A DNA stretch of 10,162 nucleotides from Candidatus Jorgensenbacteria bacterium RIFCSPLOWO2_12_FULL_42_11 (lineage in GTDB: Bacteria; Patescibacteriota; Minisyncoccia; UBA6257; MFKM01): NCBI GenBank assembly GCA_001779575.1, contig MFKM01000001.1, positions 1 through 10,162 of the forward strand, given 5' to 3'. The notes below the pieces were generated by a model. The model was not told where the DNA came from. It worked only from the letters and a program-made list of their open reading frames with translations, and did no database searches. Shown in pieces: positions 1 through 5,410 of this stretch. The position numbers were made by a program, and so were the translations under genes. Position 1 is the first letter of the stretch, and the number at the start of each line of letters is the position of its first letter.

Positions 1-28
1 CCACTAGCCCTAGAGATTAACAATCAAT

Positions 29-397
29 ATGATTCAAGAACGAACAATATTAAATGTAGCCGATAATTCCGGAGCAAAAATCATCCGATGTTTCAGGATT
101 TTAGGCGGAACTGGACGACGCTATGCCCGAATCGGGGATATTATTATCGCTTCGGTTAGGGTGGCGGAACCGAGAAAAGGGGTGAAAAAAAAGGACGTGG
201 TGAAAGCGGTGATTGCCAGACAGCGTAAGTTGTTGCGGCGGCCCGATGGCACCTATATTCGTTTTGATGAAAATGCCGCTATTTTGATTGACGACAAAAA
301 AGAACCTCGGGGAACCAGAATTTTCGGTCCAATTCCCCAAGAATTGAAAGAAAAGGGTTTTGAGAAAATTATGGCCATGGCCGAAGAAATCGTGTAA
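29..397 (+). CDS. rplN: 50S ribosomal protein uL14
   Basis: This is ribosomal protein L14, a large-subunit protein at the subunit interface that contacts 16S rRNA and L19. The 122-residue length is the family norm. The N-terminal ADNSGAK block (residues 11-17) and the C-terminal GTRIFGPIPQELKEKGFEKI region (residues 95-114) are the conserved family signatures. ATG at 29 gives the standard N-terminus, and no Shine-Dalgarno sequence precedes it. It is the first complete gene of the spc-type operon here. rplX starts 2 nt after its stop, so the two are almost certainly translationally coupled. The operon promoter and the upstream gene lie outside the window. Confidence 0.98.
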   Translation: MIQERTILNVADNSGAKIIRCFRILGGTGRRYARIGDIIIASVRVAEPRKGVKKKDVVKAVIARQRKLLRRPDGTYIRFDENAAILIDDKKEPRGTRIFGPIPQELKEKGFEKIMAMAEEIV

Positions 398-399
398 AT

Positions 400-705
400 A
401 TGAAAATACATAAAAACGACATAGTAAAAATATTGAAGGGCAAAGACCGGGGCAAAACCGGCAAGGTGATTAAGGCGGATTTAAAATCGCGGAAATTAAT
501 CGTTGACGGATTGAATCTCTACAAAAAACACATGCGGCCTAAAAAGCAGGGCGAAAAAGGCGAAGTCGTTAAAATCAGCCGGCCGATAACCGTTTCCAAC
601 CTGATGCTTGTTTGCCCAAATTGCAAACAGTCAGCCCGAGTCGGATATCGCTTTGAAAAAGATATTAAATTTAGATATTGCAAAAAATGTCAAAGCCGAA
701 TTTAG
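400..705 (+). CDS. rplX: 50S ribosomal protein uL24
   Basis: This is ribosomal protein L24, an assembly-initiating protein that binds the 5' domain of 23S rRNA. Residues 5-25 form a KOW motif (KNDIVKILKGKDRGKTGKVIK). The C-terminal half keeps a zinc-ribbon-like arrangement, Cys72-x2-Cys75 and Cys94-x2-Cys97, seen in many but not all bacterial L24 proteins. The 101-residue length is typical. ATG at 400 lies 2 nt after the rplN stop and has no Shine-Dalgarno sequence. Its last 19 nt overlap the start of rplE in another frame, so rplE translation probably depends on ribosomes finishing rplX. Confidence 0.97.
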   Translation: MKIHKNDIVKILKGKDRGKTGKVIKADLKSRKLIVDGLNLYKKHMRPKKQGEKGEVVKISRPITVSNLMLVCPNCKQSARVGYRFEKDIKFRYCKKCQSRI

Positions 706-1184
706 TAACGTCAAATATAGAAAAAATAGTGGTTAATGTCGGAGTGGGCCGGTTAAGGCAGCTCGGGCAGTTTGAAGAAAAGATATTTCCGGAAATTGTC
801 CAGGAGGTGTCTTTGATTACCGGTCAGAAACCGATCAGCCGGCCGGCCAAAAAAGCCATTGCCGGTTTTAAAACAAGATTGGGAGACATTGTCGGTTTGA
901 AGGTCACTCTCCGGGGCAAAAGAATGTTTGATTTTTTCAGTCGTTTTGTTAATGCGGTGTTGCCCCGAATCAAAGATTTTCGCGGTTTGGATTTAAAGAA
1001 TGTTGACGCTTCCGGCAATCTTTCGGTGGGTCTCGCGGACCAGCTGATTTTTCCGGAAATTGACGCCGACACAACCAAGGTGGATTTCGGTTTAGAAGTA
1101 ACCATTGTTACCAAGACCAAGAATCGAGGAAAGGCGATTGAGTTATATAGGAAATTGGGCGTTCCGTTAAAACTAAAAGCTTAA
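687..1184 (+). CDS. rplE: 50S ribosomal protein uL5, short N-terminus
   Basis: This is ribosomal protein L5, which binds 5S rRNA and contacts the P-site tRNA. The IEKIVVNVGVG block, the TGQKPISRPAKKAIAGFKTR motif and the RGLDLKNVDASGN stretch identify the family. ATG at 687 gives 165 residues; TTG at 678 would add only three. The conserved IEKI block begins near residue 11, whereas in E. coli L5 it lies near residue 31, so about 20 N-terminal residues are missing. An in-frame TAG at 672-674 rules out a longer start. The start overlaps the end of rplX by 19 nt and has no Shine-Dalgarno sequence. Confidence 0.96.
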   Translation: MSKPNLVTSNIEKIVVNVGVGRLRQLGQFEEKIFPEIVQEVSLITGQKPISRPAKKAIAGFKTRLGDIVGLKVTLRGKRMFDFFSRFVNAVLPRIKDFRGLDLKNVDASGNLSVGLADQLIFPEIDADTTKVDFGLEVTIVTKTKNRGKAIELYRKLGVPLKLKA

Positions 1185-1193
1185 AACAAAAAT

Positions 1194-1379
1194 ATGGCCA
1201 AAAAATCGGTTATAGCCAGATCTCAAAAAACTCCCAAATACAGCACCCGTATTGTTCGGCGTTGTTTTCGTTGCGGTCGGAAAAGAGGCTATATCAGGGA
1301 TTTTTGTCTTTGCCGGATATGTTTCAGAGAATTGGTGAGCAAGGGCCAAATTCCCGGAGTTAAAAAAGCATCTTGGTAA
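1194..1379 (+). CDS. rpsN: 30S ribosomal protein uS14, zinc-binding (type Z)
   Basis: This is ribosomal protein S14 of the short zinc-binding type, a 3'-domain protein of the small-subunit head. The 61 residues are the type Z length. The zinc ligands are the CFRC pair and the CRIC pair (C-x2-C ... C-x2-C), and the protein ends with the conserved GQIPGVKKASW. ATG at 1194 follows rplE by 9 nt without a Shine-Dalgarno sequence. It is complete, so the inverted-repeat block that starts just after its stop does not interrupt it. Codons for IRDFCL (about 1293-1310) contain a 13-mer, GATTTTTGTCTTT, that recurs in the downstream hairpin loop at 1589-1601. Confidence 0.98.
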   Translation: MAKKSVIARSQKTPKYSTRIVRRCFRCGRKRGYIRDFCLCRICFRELVSKGQIPGVKKASW

Positions 1380-1383
1380 TATG

Positions 1384-1620
1384 CCCAGTAACTCAACTCC
1401 GATGGTATTCTTCTGTGGTAATCTGTTATTGGACAAAAAGACGAATGTTGCTCCATCGGTTATGTCTAAAGAACCTATCAAAGTAAATAAAAGAATACAG
1501 CGTGACAAAAATCATTAAACAAGTTATCATGAACAATCAAAACAAAAACAAACTAGTCGTTTTAATCCTAATTAACTCCGAGATAAGAGATTTTTGTCTT
1601 TCGGAGTTGAGTTAACTGGG
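1384..1620 (+). repeat. Inverted-repeat structured block between rpsN and rpsH
   Basis: Nearly the whole 242-nt gap between rpsN and rpsH is bounded by an inverted repeat. Positions 1384-1402 pair with 1601-1620, the arms differing by a single extra T. The block is flanked by the direct repeat TATG (1380-1383 and 1621-1624), the second copy containing the rpsH start codon. Internal pairings compete with the outer stem: CCGATGG 1399-1405 with CCATCGG 1453-1459; AACTCCGA 1574-1581 with TCGGAGTT 1601-1608; and GACAAAAATC 1504-1513 with GATTTTTGTC 1589-1598. No convincing gene is present. It could be a MITE-like insertion, a cis-regulatory RNA for rpsH, or both. The repeats are seen directly; the function is inferred. 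Confidence 0.75.
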
Positions 1621-1621
1621 T

Positions 1622-1993
1622 ATGTATATAGATTTATTAATAAAAATAAAAAACGCGCAGGAAGCCGGAAAAAAATCCCTGAAAACTCCTTTCGCCAAAA
1701 TGGATTTGACAATCGCGGAGCTTCTTTTGAAGCACGGTTTTTTGAAAAACGTTGAAGCTAAAGGGAAATTGGCCAAGCAAATGATTGAAATAGACCTTAA
1801 AGACGAAAAAGCCATTAAGGGGTTAAAAATTATCAGTCGGCCGTCAAGAAGGCTTTATTCCGGATGCAAAGATATCAAGCGAGTGAAAAGCGGTTATGGC
1901 ACGGGAGTGATTTCCACTTCTAAGGGAATTATGGGCGATAAAGAAGCCCGAAAACAAAAATTGGGCGGTCAGGTGCTTTTTGAAATATGGTAA
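1622..1993 (+). CDS. rpsH: 30S ribosomal protein uS8
   Basis: This is ribosomal protein S8, a central-domain 16S rRNA binding protein and, in E. coli, the translational repressor of the spc operon. Family markers are the N-terminal DLLIKIKNA segment, ISRPSRRLY in the middle, and the C-terminal GVISTSKGIMGDKEAR ... LGGQVLFEIW. At 123 residues it lacks about six residues before the first helix (the usual DPIADML-type start), and an in-frame TAA at 1613-1615 blocks any extension. The ATG lies 1 nt after the 3' arm of the upstream inverted repeat and has no Shine-Dalgarno sequence. The stop codon lies inside the 5' arm of the next stem. Confidence 0.97.
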   Translation: MYIDLLIKIKNAQEAGKKSLKTPFAKMDLTIAELLLKHGFLKNVEAKGKLAKQMIEIDLKDEKAIKGLKIISRPSRRLYSGCKDIKRVKSGYGTGVISTSKGIMGDKEARKQKLGGQVLFEIW

Positions 1994-2225
1994 GAATTTT
2001 GTCCAAAATTACAAGACGAAGTCGCGGTAATTTTGGTAACAAAATCTTACCCCTCCCCAGTTTTGCTTGGGATATTGTTTAGAAAATTAATAAGTTTATT
2101 CTGGACAATTTTTCTTATTTCAATAATAATATCATTAGCAAAACTGGAGAGGGGTGCTCAATGTTGTAGATAAATTTTCATCGCTACGCATTGAACTTCG
2201 CTCGAAAATTTAAACAACATTGGCA
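1990..2225 (+). repeat. Three abutting stem-loops filling the rpsH-rplF gap
   Basis: The 233 nt between rpsH and rplF contain no plausible gene but three consecutive inverted repeats placed end to end. Stem 1: 1990-2011 with 2028-2050, with small bulges, its 5' arm containing the rpsH stop. Stem 2: 2049-2067 with 2137-2155, 18 of 19 positions matching; inside it 2074-2083 can pair with 2100-2109 using two G-U pairs, and 2071-2076 with 2128-2133. Stem 3: 2155-2166 with 2215-2225 (core CAATGTTG/CAACATTG), continued by 2172-2179 with 2204-2211. Stem 3 closes 1 nt before the rplF ATG. None is followed by a U-run, so these are not intrinsic terminators. Cis-acting RNA structure or accumulated insertions are the likely explanations. 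Confidence 0.75.
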
Positions 2226-2226
2226 T

Positions 2227-2778
2227 ATGTCTAAAATCGGTAAAAAAATAATTGTTATTCCCGAAGGAATCAGCGTTGAAATCAAAGACCGGGAGATTGA
2301 TTTCCAAAATACCAAAGGCGAAATGCTTAATTTAAAAATTTTGGCCGGAGTTTTGGCTTCCGTTTCCGATAAAATTTTGTCTTTTACGATTGAGAAAAAA
2401 AATCGGCAAAGCCGGACTAATTGGGGAACAACGAGGTCGTTGGCGAACAACGCCGTCATTGGTCTTTCGCAAGGATTCAGCAAAATTTTGGAAATTGAAG
2501 GCATTGGTTTTCGGGTTGAAAAAGCCGGCGAAGAACTGGTATTTAAATTGGGATTCTCCCATCTTATCCGGTTTCCCATACCGGCCGGAATTAAAACCGA
2601 AATTTCAAAAAACATTCTTAAAATTTTTGGATTTGACAAAGCTTTGGTAGGCAAAATCGCGGCCGAAATCAGGGACCTGAAAAAACCGGAACCCTATAAA
2701 GGAAAAGGCATCAGATACCAGGGCGAAGTTATTAAGAAAAAGACCGGTAAAAAAGTGGAAACCGCCGTCGCTAAATAA
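2227..2778 (+). CDS. rplF: 50S ribosomal protein uL6
   Basis: This is ribosomal protein L6, which binds 23S rRNA near the sarcin-ricin loop and supports factor binding. The start MSKIGKK..IVIPEG and the C-terminal signature PEPYKGKGIRYQGEVIKKKTGK are diagnostic. The 183-residue length is normal for two tandem L6 folds. I chose ATG at 2227 because it gives the canonical N-terminus; an in-frame TTG at 2191 would add 12 residues encoded by the upstream hairpin arm. The ATG sits 1 nt after the end of that stem and has no Shine-Dalgarno sequence. rplR follows after 5 nt. Confidence 0.98.
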   Translation: MSKIGKKIIVIPEGISVEIKDREIDFQNTKGEMLNLKILAGVLASVSDKILSFTIEKKNRQSRTNWGTTRSLANNAVIGLSQGFSKILEIEGIGFRVEKAGEELVFKLGFSHLIRFPIPAGIKTEISKNILKIFGFDKALVGKIAAEIRDLKKPEPYKGKGIRYQGEVIKKKTGKKVETAVAK

Positions 2779-2783
2779 ATAAT

Positions 2784-3131
2784 ATGAAAAAACCAATAAA
2801 TAAAATTCGCGAAATGAGAAAAAAACGGGTGAGGGCCAAAATCAGCGGCACGGCGGAACGGCCGCGACTTAACGTTTTTCGAAGCAATCGTTTTATTTAC
2901 GCTCAATTAATTGATGACGCAAGTGGTCGGACTTTGGCAGCGGCTTCAACCAAAGAAGCCGGAGCGGCCGGCGATAAAAAAGCCCAAGCCAAGGTCGTGG
3001 GATTATTGATCGCCAAAAAAGCCAAAGAGAAAGGAATCAAAGCGGCGATTTTTGATAGAGGCGCTTATCAATACCACGGTCGGGTAAAGGCGTTGGCCGA
3101 AGCTTTTAAAGAACACGGATTGCAATTGTAA
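2784..3131 (+). CDS. rplR: 50S ribosomal protein uL18
   Basis: This is ribosomal protein L18, which with L5 anchors 5S rRNA to the central protuberance. The RPRLNVFRSNRFIYAQLIDD segment and the C-terminal FDRGAYQYHGRVKALAEAF ... GLQL are the conserved family blocks, and 115 residues is the usual bacterial length. The basic N-terminal tail (residues 1-20) is the rRNA-contacting extension. It follows rplF by 5 nt and precedes rpsE by 15 nt, consistent with one transcript. No Shine-Dalgarno sequence precedes the ATG. Confidence 0.98.
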   Translation: MKKPINKIREMRKKRVRAKISGTAERPRLNVFRSNRFIYAQLIDDASGRTLAAASTKEAGAAGDKKAQAKVVGLLIAKKAKEKGIKAAIFDRGAYQYHGRVKALAEAFKEHGLQL

Positions 3132-3146
3132 TTATTTCAGCCCTTT

Positions 3147-3611
3147 ATGAGAAATATCACTCAACAAAAAAAATCAGAATTTAACGAAAAGGTTTTGGAC
3201 ATTAGACGGGTAACGCGGGTAGTCGCCGGCGGCAAAAGATTTCGTTTCCGGGCCACGGTGGTTATCGGCGACAAAAACGGCAGAATCGGCGTCGGTTTGG
3301 CTAAAGGAGCCGATGTTGCTCAATCCGTTGAAAAAGCGAAACGCGACGCCCTGAAGAATTTGATTACCATAAAATTAAAGGACAACCGAACCATTCCTTA
3401 CGAAATTGACGCGAAATACAGCGCGGCTCGGGTTCGTTTGAAACCGGCCAAAGCCGGCCACGGTTTGATTGCCGGCGGCGCTTGTCGGTTCGTTCTTGAA
3501 TTAGCCGGCATTAAAGATATTTCCGCTAAAATTTTGGGCCGGACTTCCAATAAATTAACCAATGCTTTGACGACCATAGAAGCCCTAAAGGAATTTAAAG
3601 CCACCCAATAA
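3147..3611 (+). CDS. rpsE: 30S ribosomal protein uS5
   Basis: This is ribosomal protein S5, a small-subunit protein important for decoding fidelity and mRNA unwinding at the entry channel. The dsRBD-like N-terminal block (EKVLDIRRVTRVVAGGKRFRF ... VVIGDKNGRIGVGLAKG, residues 14-55) and the C-terminal GLIAGGACRFVLELAGIKDISAKILGRTSNKLTNALTTIEAL region are conserved. The 154 residues are slightly short but complete. In most bacteria the next gene would be rpmD (uL30). Here only 29 nt separate rpsE from rplO, so uL30 is absent from the operon. Confidence 0.98.
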   Translation: MRNITQQKKSEFNEKVLDIRRVTRVVAGGKRFRFRATVVIGDKNGRIGVGLAKGADVAQSVEKAKRDALKNLITIKLKDNRTIPYEIDAKYSAARVRLKPAKAGHGLIAGGACRFVLELAGIKDISAKILGRTSNKLTNALTTIEALKEFKATQ

Positions 3612-3613
3612 TA

Positions 3614-3638
3614 ATTTACCAGCGACCAATCGCTAAAT
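3614..3638 (+). repeat. Hairpin spanning the rpsE-rplO junction
   Basis: AGCGA (3621-3625) pairs with TCGCT (3630-3634) around a CCAA loop, and ATTT (3614-3617) can pair with AAAT (3635-3638) beyond a 3-nt bulge. The structure lies between the rpsE stop and the rplO ATG, ending 2 nt before the ATG. It is short and could be chance alone, but it matches the arrangement at other junctions of the operon. Confidence 0.4.
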
Positions 3639-3640
3639 AT

Positions 3641-4111
3641 ATGCAACTTCATCAATTACAACCAATTCACGGTTTTAAAAATAAAAAACGCATTGCCCGT
3701 GGCGGGAAGCGAGGCACTTATTCCGGCCGGGGTCAAAAAGGACAGAAATCGCGGGCTGGCGCTAAAATTCGGCCGGCCGAACGGGATTTGATTATCAGAA
3801 TTCCCAAACGGCGGGGATTTAAGAACAAACCATTGGGGCCAAAACCGTTGATTATCAACATGGGAGAATTAGAGAAACAATTTGAAAATAAGCAGGTGAT
3901 AGATAAAAAAAATCTGCGGGAAAAAGGTTTTATCAAGACACTGGGCCAGCGAGTTAAAATTTTATCCGGAGGAGAATTAAAAAAGACTTTGAAAATCAAA
4001 GGGTTGGAAGTGTCAAGAAAAGCCGAGGAAAAAATTAAGGCCGCCGGCGGCAGTGTTGAAAAAATATCTCCCTACGGGAGACCTCCCGAAGGGAGGGAAA
4101 ATAGAAAATAG
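3641..4111 (+). CDS. rplO: 50S ribosomal protein uL15 with palindrome-encoded tail
   Basis: This is ribosomal protein L15, a late-assembly large-subunit protein. The basic glycine-rich N-terminal segment (KRIARGGKRGTYSGRGQKGQKSRAG, about residues 16-40), the PKRRGFKN motif and the C-terminal KIKAAGGSVEKI identify it. L15 proteins normally end near GSVE.I; here a 14-residue tail, SPYGRPPEGRENRK, follows. It is encoded by two tandem palindromes (4067-4081, 4082-4096), suggesting the reading frame was extended into a repeat. It starts 29 nt after rpsE where rpmD would be expected to intervene. Its TAG stop lies in the 5' arm of the hairpin preceding secY. Confidence 0.97.
   Translation: MQLHQLQPIHGFKNKKRIARGGKRGTYSGRGQKGQKSRAGAKIRPAERDLIIRIPKRRGFKNKPLGPKPLIINMGELEKQFENKQVIDKKNLREKGFIKTLGQRVKILSGGELKKTLKIKGLEVSRKAEEKIKAAGGSVEKISPYGRPPEGRENRK
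4067..4096 (+). repeat. Tandem GC-rich palindromes at the 3' end of rplO
   Basis: Two perfect 6-bp hairpins with 3-nt loops sit side by side. TCTCCC (4067-4072) pairs with GGGAGA (4076-4081) around TAC, and CCTCCC (4082-4087) pairs with GGGAGG (4091-4096) around GAA. The second resembles a variant of the first. They encode the extra C-terminal tail of L15. No U-run follows, so terminator activity is unlikely. They may slow ribosomes or protect the transcript end. Confidence 0.8.
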
Positions 4112-4126
4112 AATGAAATTCTATTT
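4106..4126 (+). repeat. Perfect hairpin containing the rplO stop and abutting the secY ATG
   Basis: AAATAGAAT (4106-4114) and ATTCTATTT (4118-4126) form a perfect 9-bp stem with a GAA loop. The rplO stop (TAG 4109-4111) lies in the 5' arm and the secY ATG begins at the very next base, 4127. The stem brings the stop and start codons close together. A role in coupling rplO and secY translation is an inference. Confidence 0.65.
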
Positions 4127-5398
4127 ATGAATAAAATTATTCAGATTTTCAAAGTTAAAGACCTCCGTCGCAAAATTTTAATAGTGGCTTTTTTGCTGGC
4201 CGTTTTTAGATTAATGGCGGCTATTCCCATTCCCGGCGTTGACCCCGAAAAATTGCGGGAATTTTTTGCTTCCAACCAGCTTTTTGGTTTTTTGAATATT
4301 TTTTCCGGCGGCGCCCTGTCCAATCTGTCCATCATGATGCTCGGGGTTAGCCCGTATATCACCGCGACTATTATTTTGCAATTATTGATGATTATTTTCC
4401 CCAAACTGAAGGAGATTTATTACGAAGAAGGAGCCGCCGGCCGGGCTAAATTCAATCGTCTTTCCCGTTACCTGACGGTGCCCTTGGCCATTCTCCAGGC
4501 TTATGGTTTTTTGAATTTATTAATATCCCAACAAGCAATCGGCCAATTAACCCTGATTAACTTGCTTATTAATGTTTTGGTAATAACGGCCGGTTCGGTT
4601 CTTTTGATGTGGCTTGGAGAATTGATCAGCGAATATAAAATCGGCAACGGCGTTTCTTTGCTTATTTTCGCCGGCATTGTCAGCGGTTTGCCGGCCGGCT
4701 TGCGTTCTTTGATTTTTAGTTATAATCCGGCGGCCTTGCCCTCTTACGTGATTTTTGCCATCTTGGCGATAGCGGTCATCGCCGGCGTTACTTTCGTCAA
4801 CGAAGGCGAGAGAAAAATTCCGGTTTCCTATGCCAAACGAGTGCGGGGGATGAAAATGTACGGCGGCGTGGCGAGCTATCTGCCATTGAAAGCCAATCAA
4901 GCCGGCGTCATTCCCATTATTTTCGCCATTTCGGTTTTGCTTTTTCCCCAGTTTATCGCCCAGGCCGTTTCCATTTTTTCCGTTGATTTTTCTTTGAAGT
5001 TAAATTCCTGGGTGACGGCTTTTCTCAATAACGCCTGGATTTACAGTTCGGTTTATTTTATTCTGGTGGTGATTTTCGCGTATTTTTACACGGCCATCAC
5101 TTTCAACCCCCAGGAAATCGCCAAAAATCTTCAACAGAACGGCGGGTTTATTCCCGGATTGCGGCCCGGCCAGCCGACGAGCGACTTCATCGCCAAGATT
5201 GTCAGCCGGATTACCCTTTTTGGCGCTCTTTTCTTGGGTTTGATAGCCATTCTGCCCAATATTACCCGTTTGGCTATGGGGGTGTCGGCCTTTACCATTG
5301 GCGGGACAGCTTTGTTGATTGTGGTGGCGGTGGCGCTGGAAACAATGAAACAAATAGATTCGCAATTGGTGACCAGAGAATACGAGGGGATATTTTAA
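4127..5398 (+). CDS. secY: Protein translocase channel subunit SecY
   Basis: SecY forms the pore of the SecYEG channel that exports and inserts proteins at the cytoplasmic membrane. The 423 residues hold about ten hydrophobic spans. Family markers include IPIPGVDP near residues 33-40 and FGFLNIFSGGALSNLSIMMLGVSPYITATIILQLL, the plug and second-helix region. GNGVSLLIFAGIVSGLP and ITFNPQEIAKNLQQNGGFIPGLRPG mark the cytoplasmic loops that bind ribosome and SecA. The C-terminus ends in YEGIF, as is usual. Its place between rplO and adk is the standard spc-operon order. The ATG immediately follows a 9-bp hairpin and has no Shine-Dalgarno sequence. Confidence 0.99.
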   Translation: MNKIIQIFKVKDLRRKILIVAFLLAVFRLMAAIPIPGVDPEKLREFFASNQLFGFLNIFSGGALSNLSIMMLGVSPYITATIILQLLMIIFPKLKEIYYEEGAAGRAKFNRLSRYLTVPLAILQAYGFLNLLISQQAIGQLTLINLLINVLVITAGSVLLMWLGELISEYKIGNGVSLLIFAGIVSGLPAGLRSLIFSYNPAALPSYVIFAILAIAVIAGVTFVNEGERKIPVSYAKRVRGMKMYGGVASYLPLKANQAGVIPIIFAISVLLFPQFIAQAVSIFSVDFSLKLNSWVTAFLNNAWIYSSVYFILVVIFAYFYTAITFNPQEIAKNLQQNGGFIPGLRPGQPTSDFIAKIVSRITLFGALFLGLIAILPNITRLAMGVSAFTIGGTALLIVVAVALETMKQIDSQLVTREYEGIF

Positions 5399-5408
5399 TT
5401 TATAAAAT
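5392..5408 (+). repeat. Weak AT hairpin at the secY-adk junction
   Basis: ATTTTA (5392-5397) and TAAAAT (5403-5408) can form a 6-bp stem. Part of the secY stop lies in the 5' arm, and the adk ATG begins 2 nt after the 3' arm. It is pure A/T and therefore unstable and easily produced by chance. It is listed because it repeats the geometry of the stronger junction hairpins. Confidence 0.25.
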
Positions 5409-5410
5409 AC

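Noticed and set aside
1..28. The C-terminal end of rpsQ, expected upstream of rplN
   Set aside because: Only 28 bases are visible and stops occur in more than one frame, so no gene end can be assigned.
1173..1508. Open frame on the minus strand across rpsN and the following gap
   Set aside because: It is antisense to rpsN over most of its length and shows no family features; a shadow frame.
1381..1518. A 45-codon frame starting 1 nt after the rpsN stop, within the inverted-repeat block
   Set aside because: It begins inside the terminal repeat, has no Shine-Dalgarno sequence, and the peptide (MPSNSTPMVFFCGN...) resembles nothing I recognise. Its length is within chance expectation.
1529..1615. 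A 28-codon frame ending 6 nt before rpsH, in phase with it, reading ...IRDFCLSELS
   Set aside because: It could be a leader peptide, but there is no ribosome binding site and the sequence is accounted for by the hairpin and the 13-mer shared with rpsN.
2028..2155. Possible intrinsic terminator between rpsH and rplF
   Set aside because: The stems are long but neither is followed by a T-run, and termination here would cut off essential downstream genes.
2191..2226. TTG start extending rplF by 12 residues
   Set aside because: L6 proteins begin at MSKIGKK-type sequences, so ATG 2227 is right; the extension is hairpin sequence.
1985..2229. ATATG direct repeat flanking the rpsH-rplF stem block, as a possible target-site duplication
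   Set aside because: The left copy is the Ile-Trp codon pair at the normal S8 C-terminus. Excision to one copy would destroy the native W-stop ending, so the match is probably coincidence.
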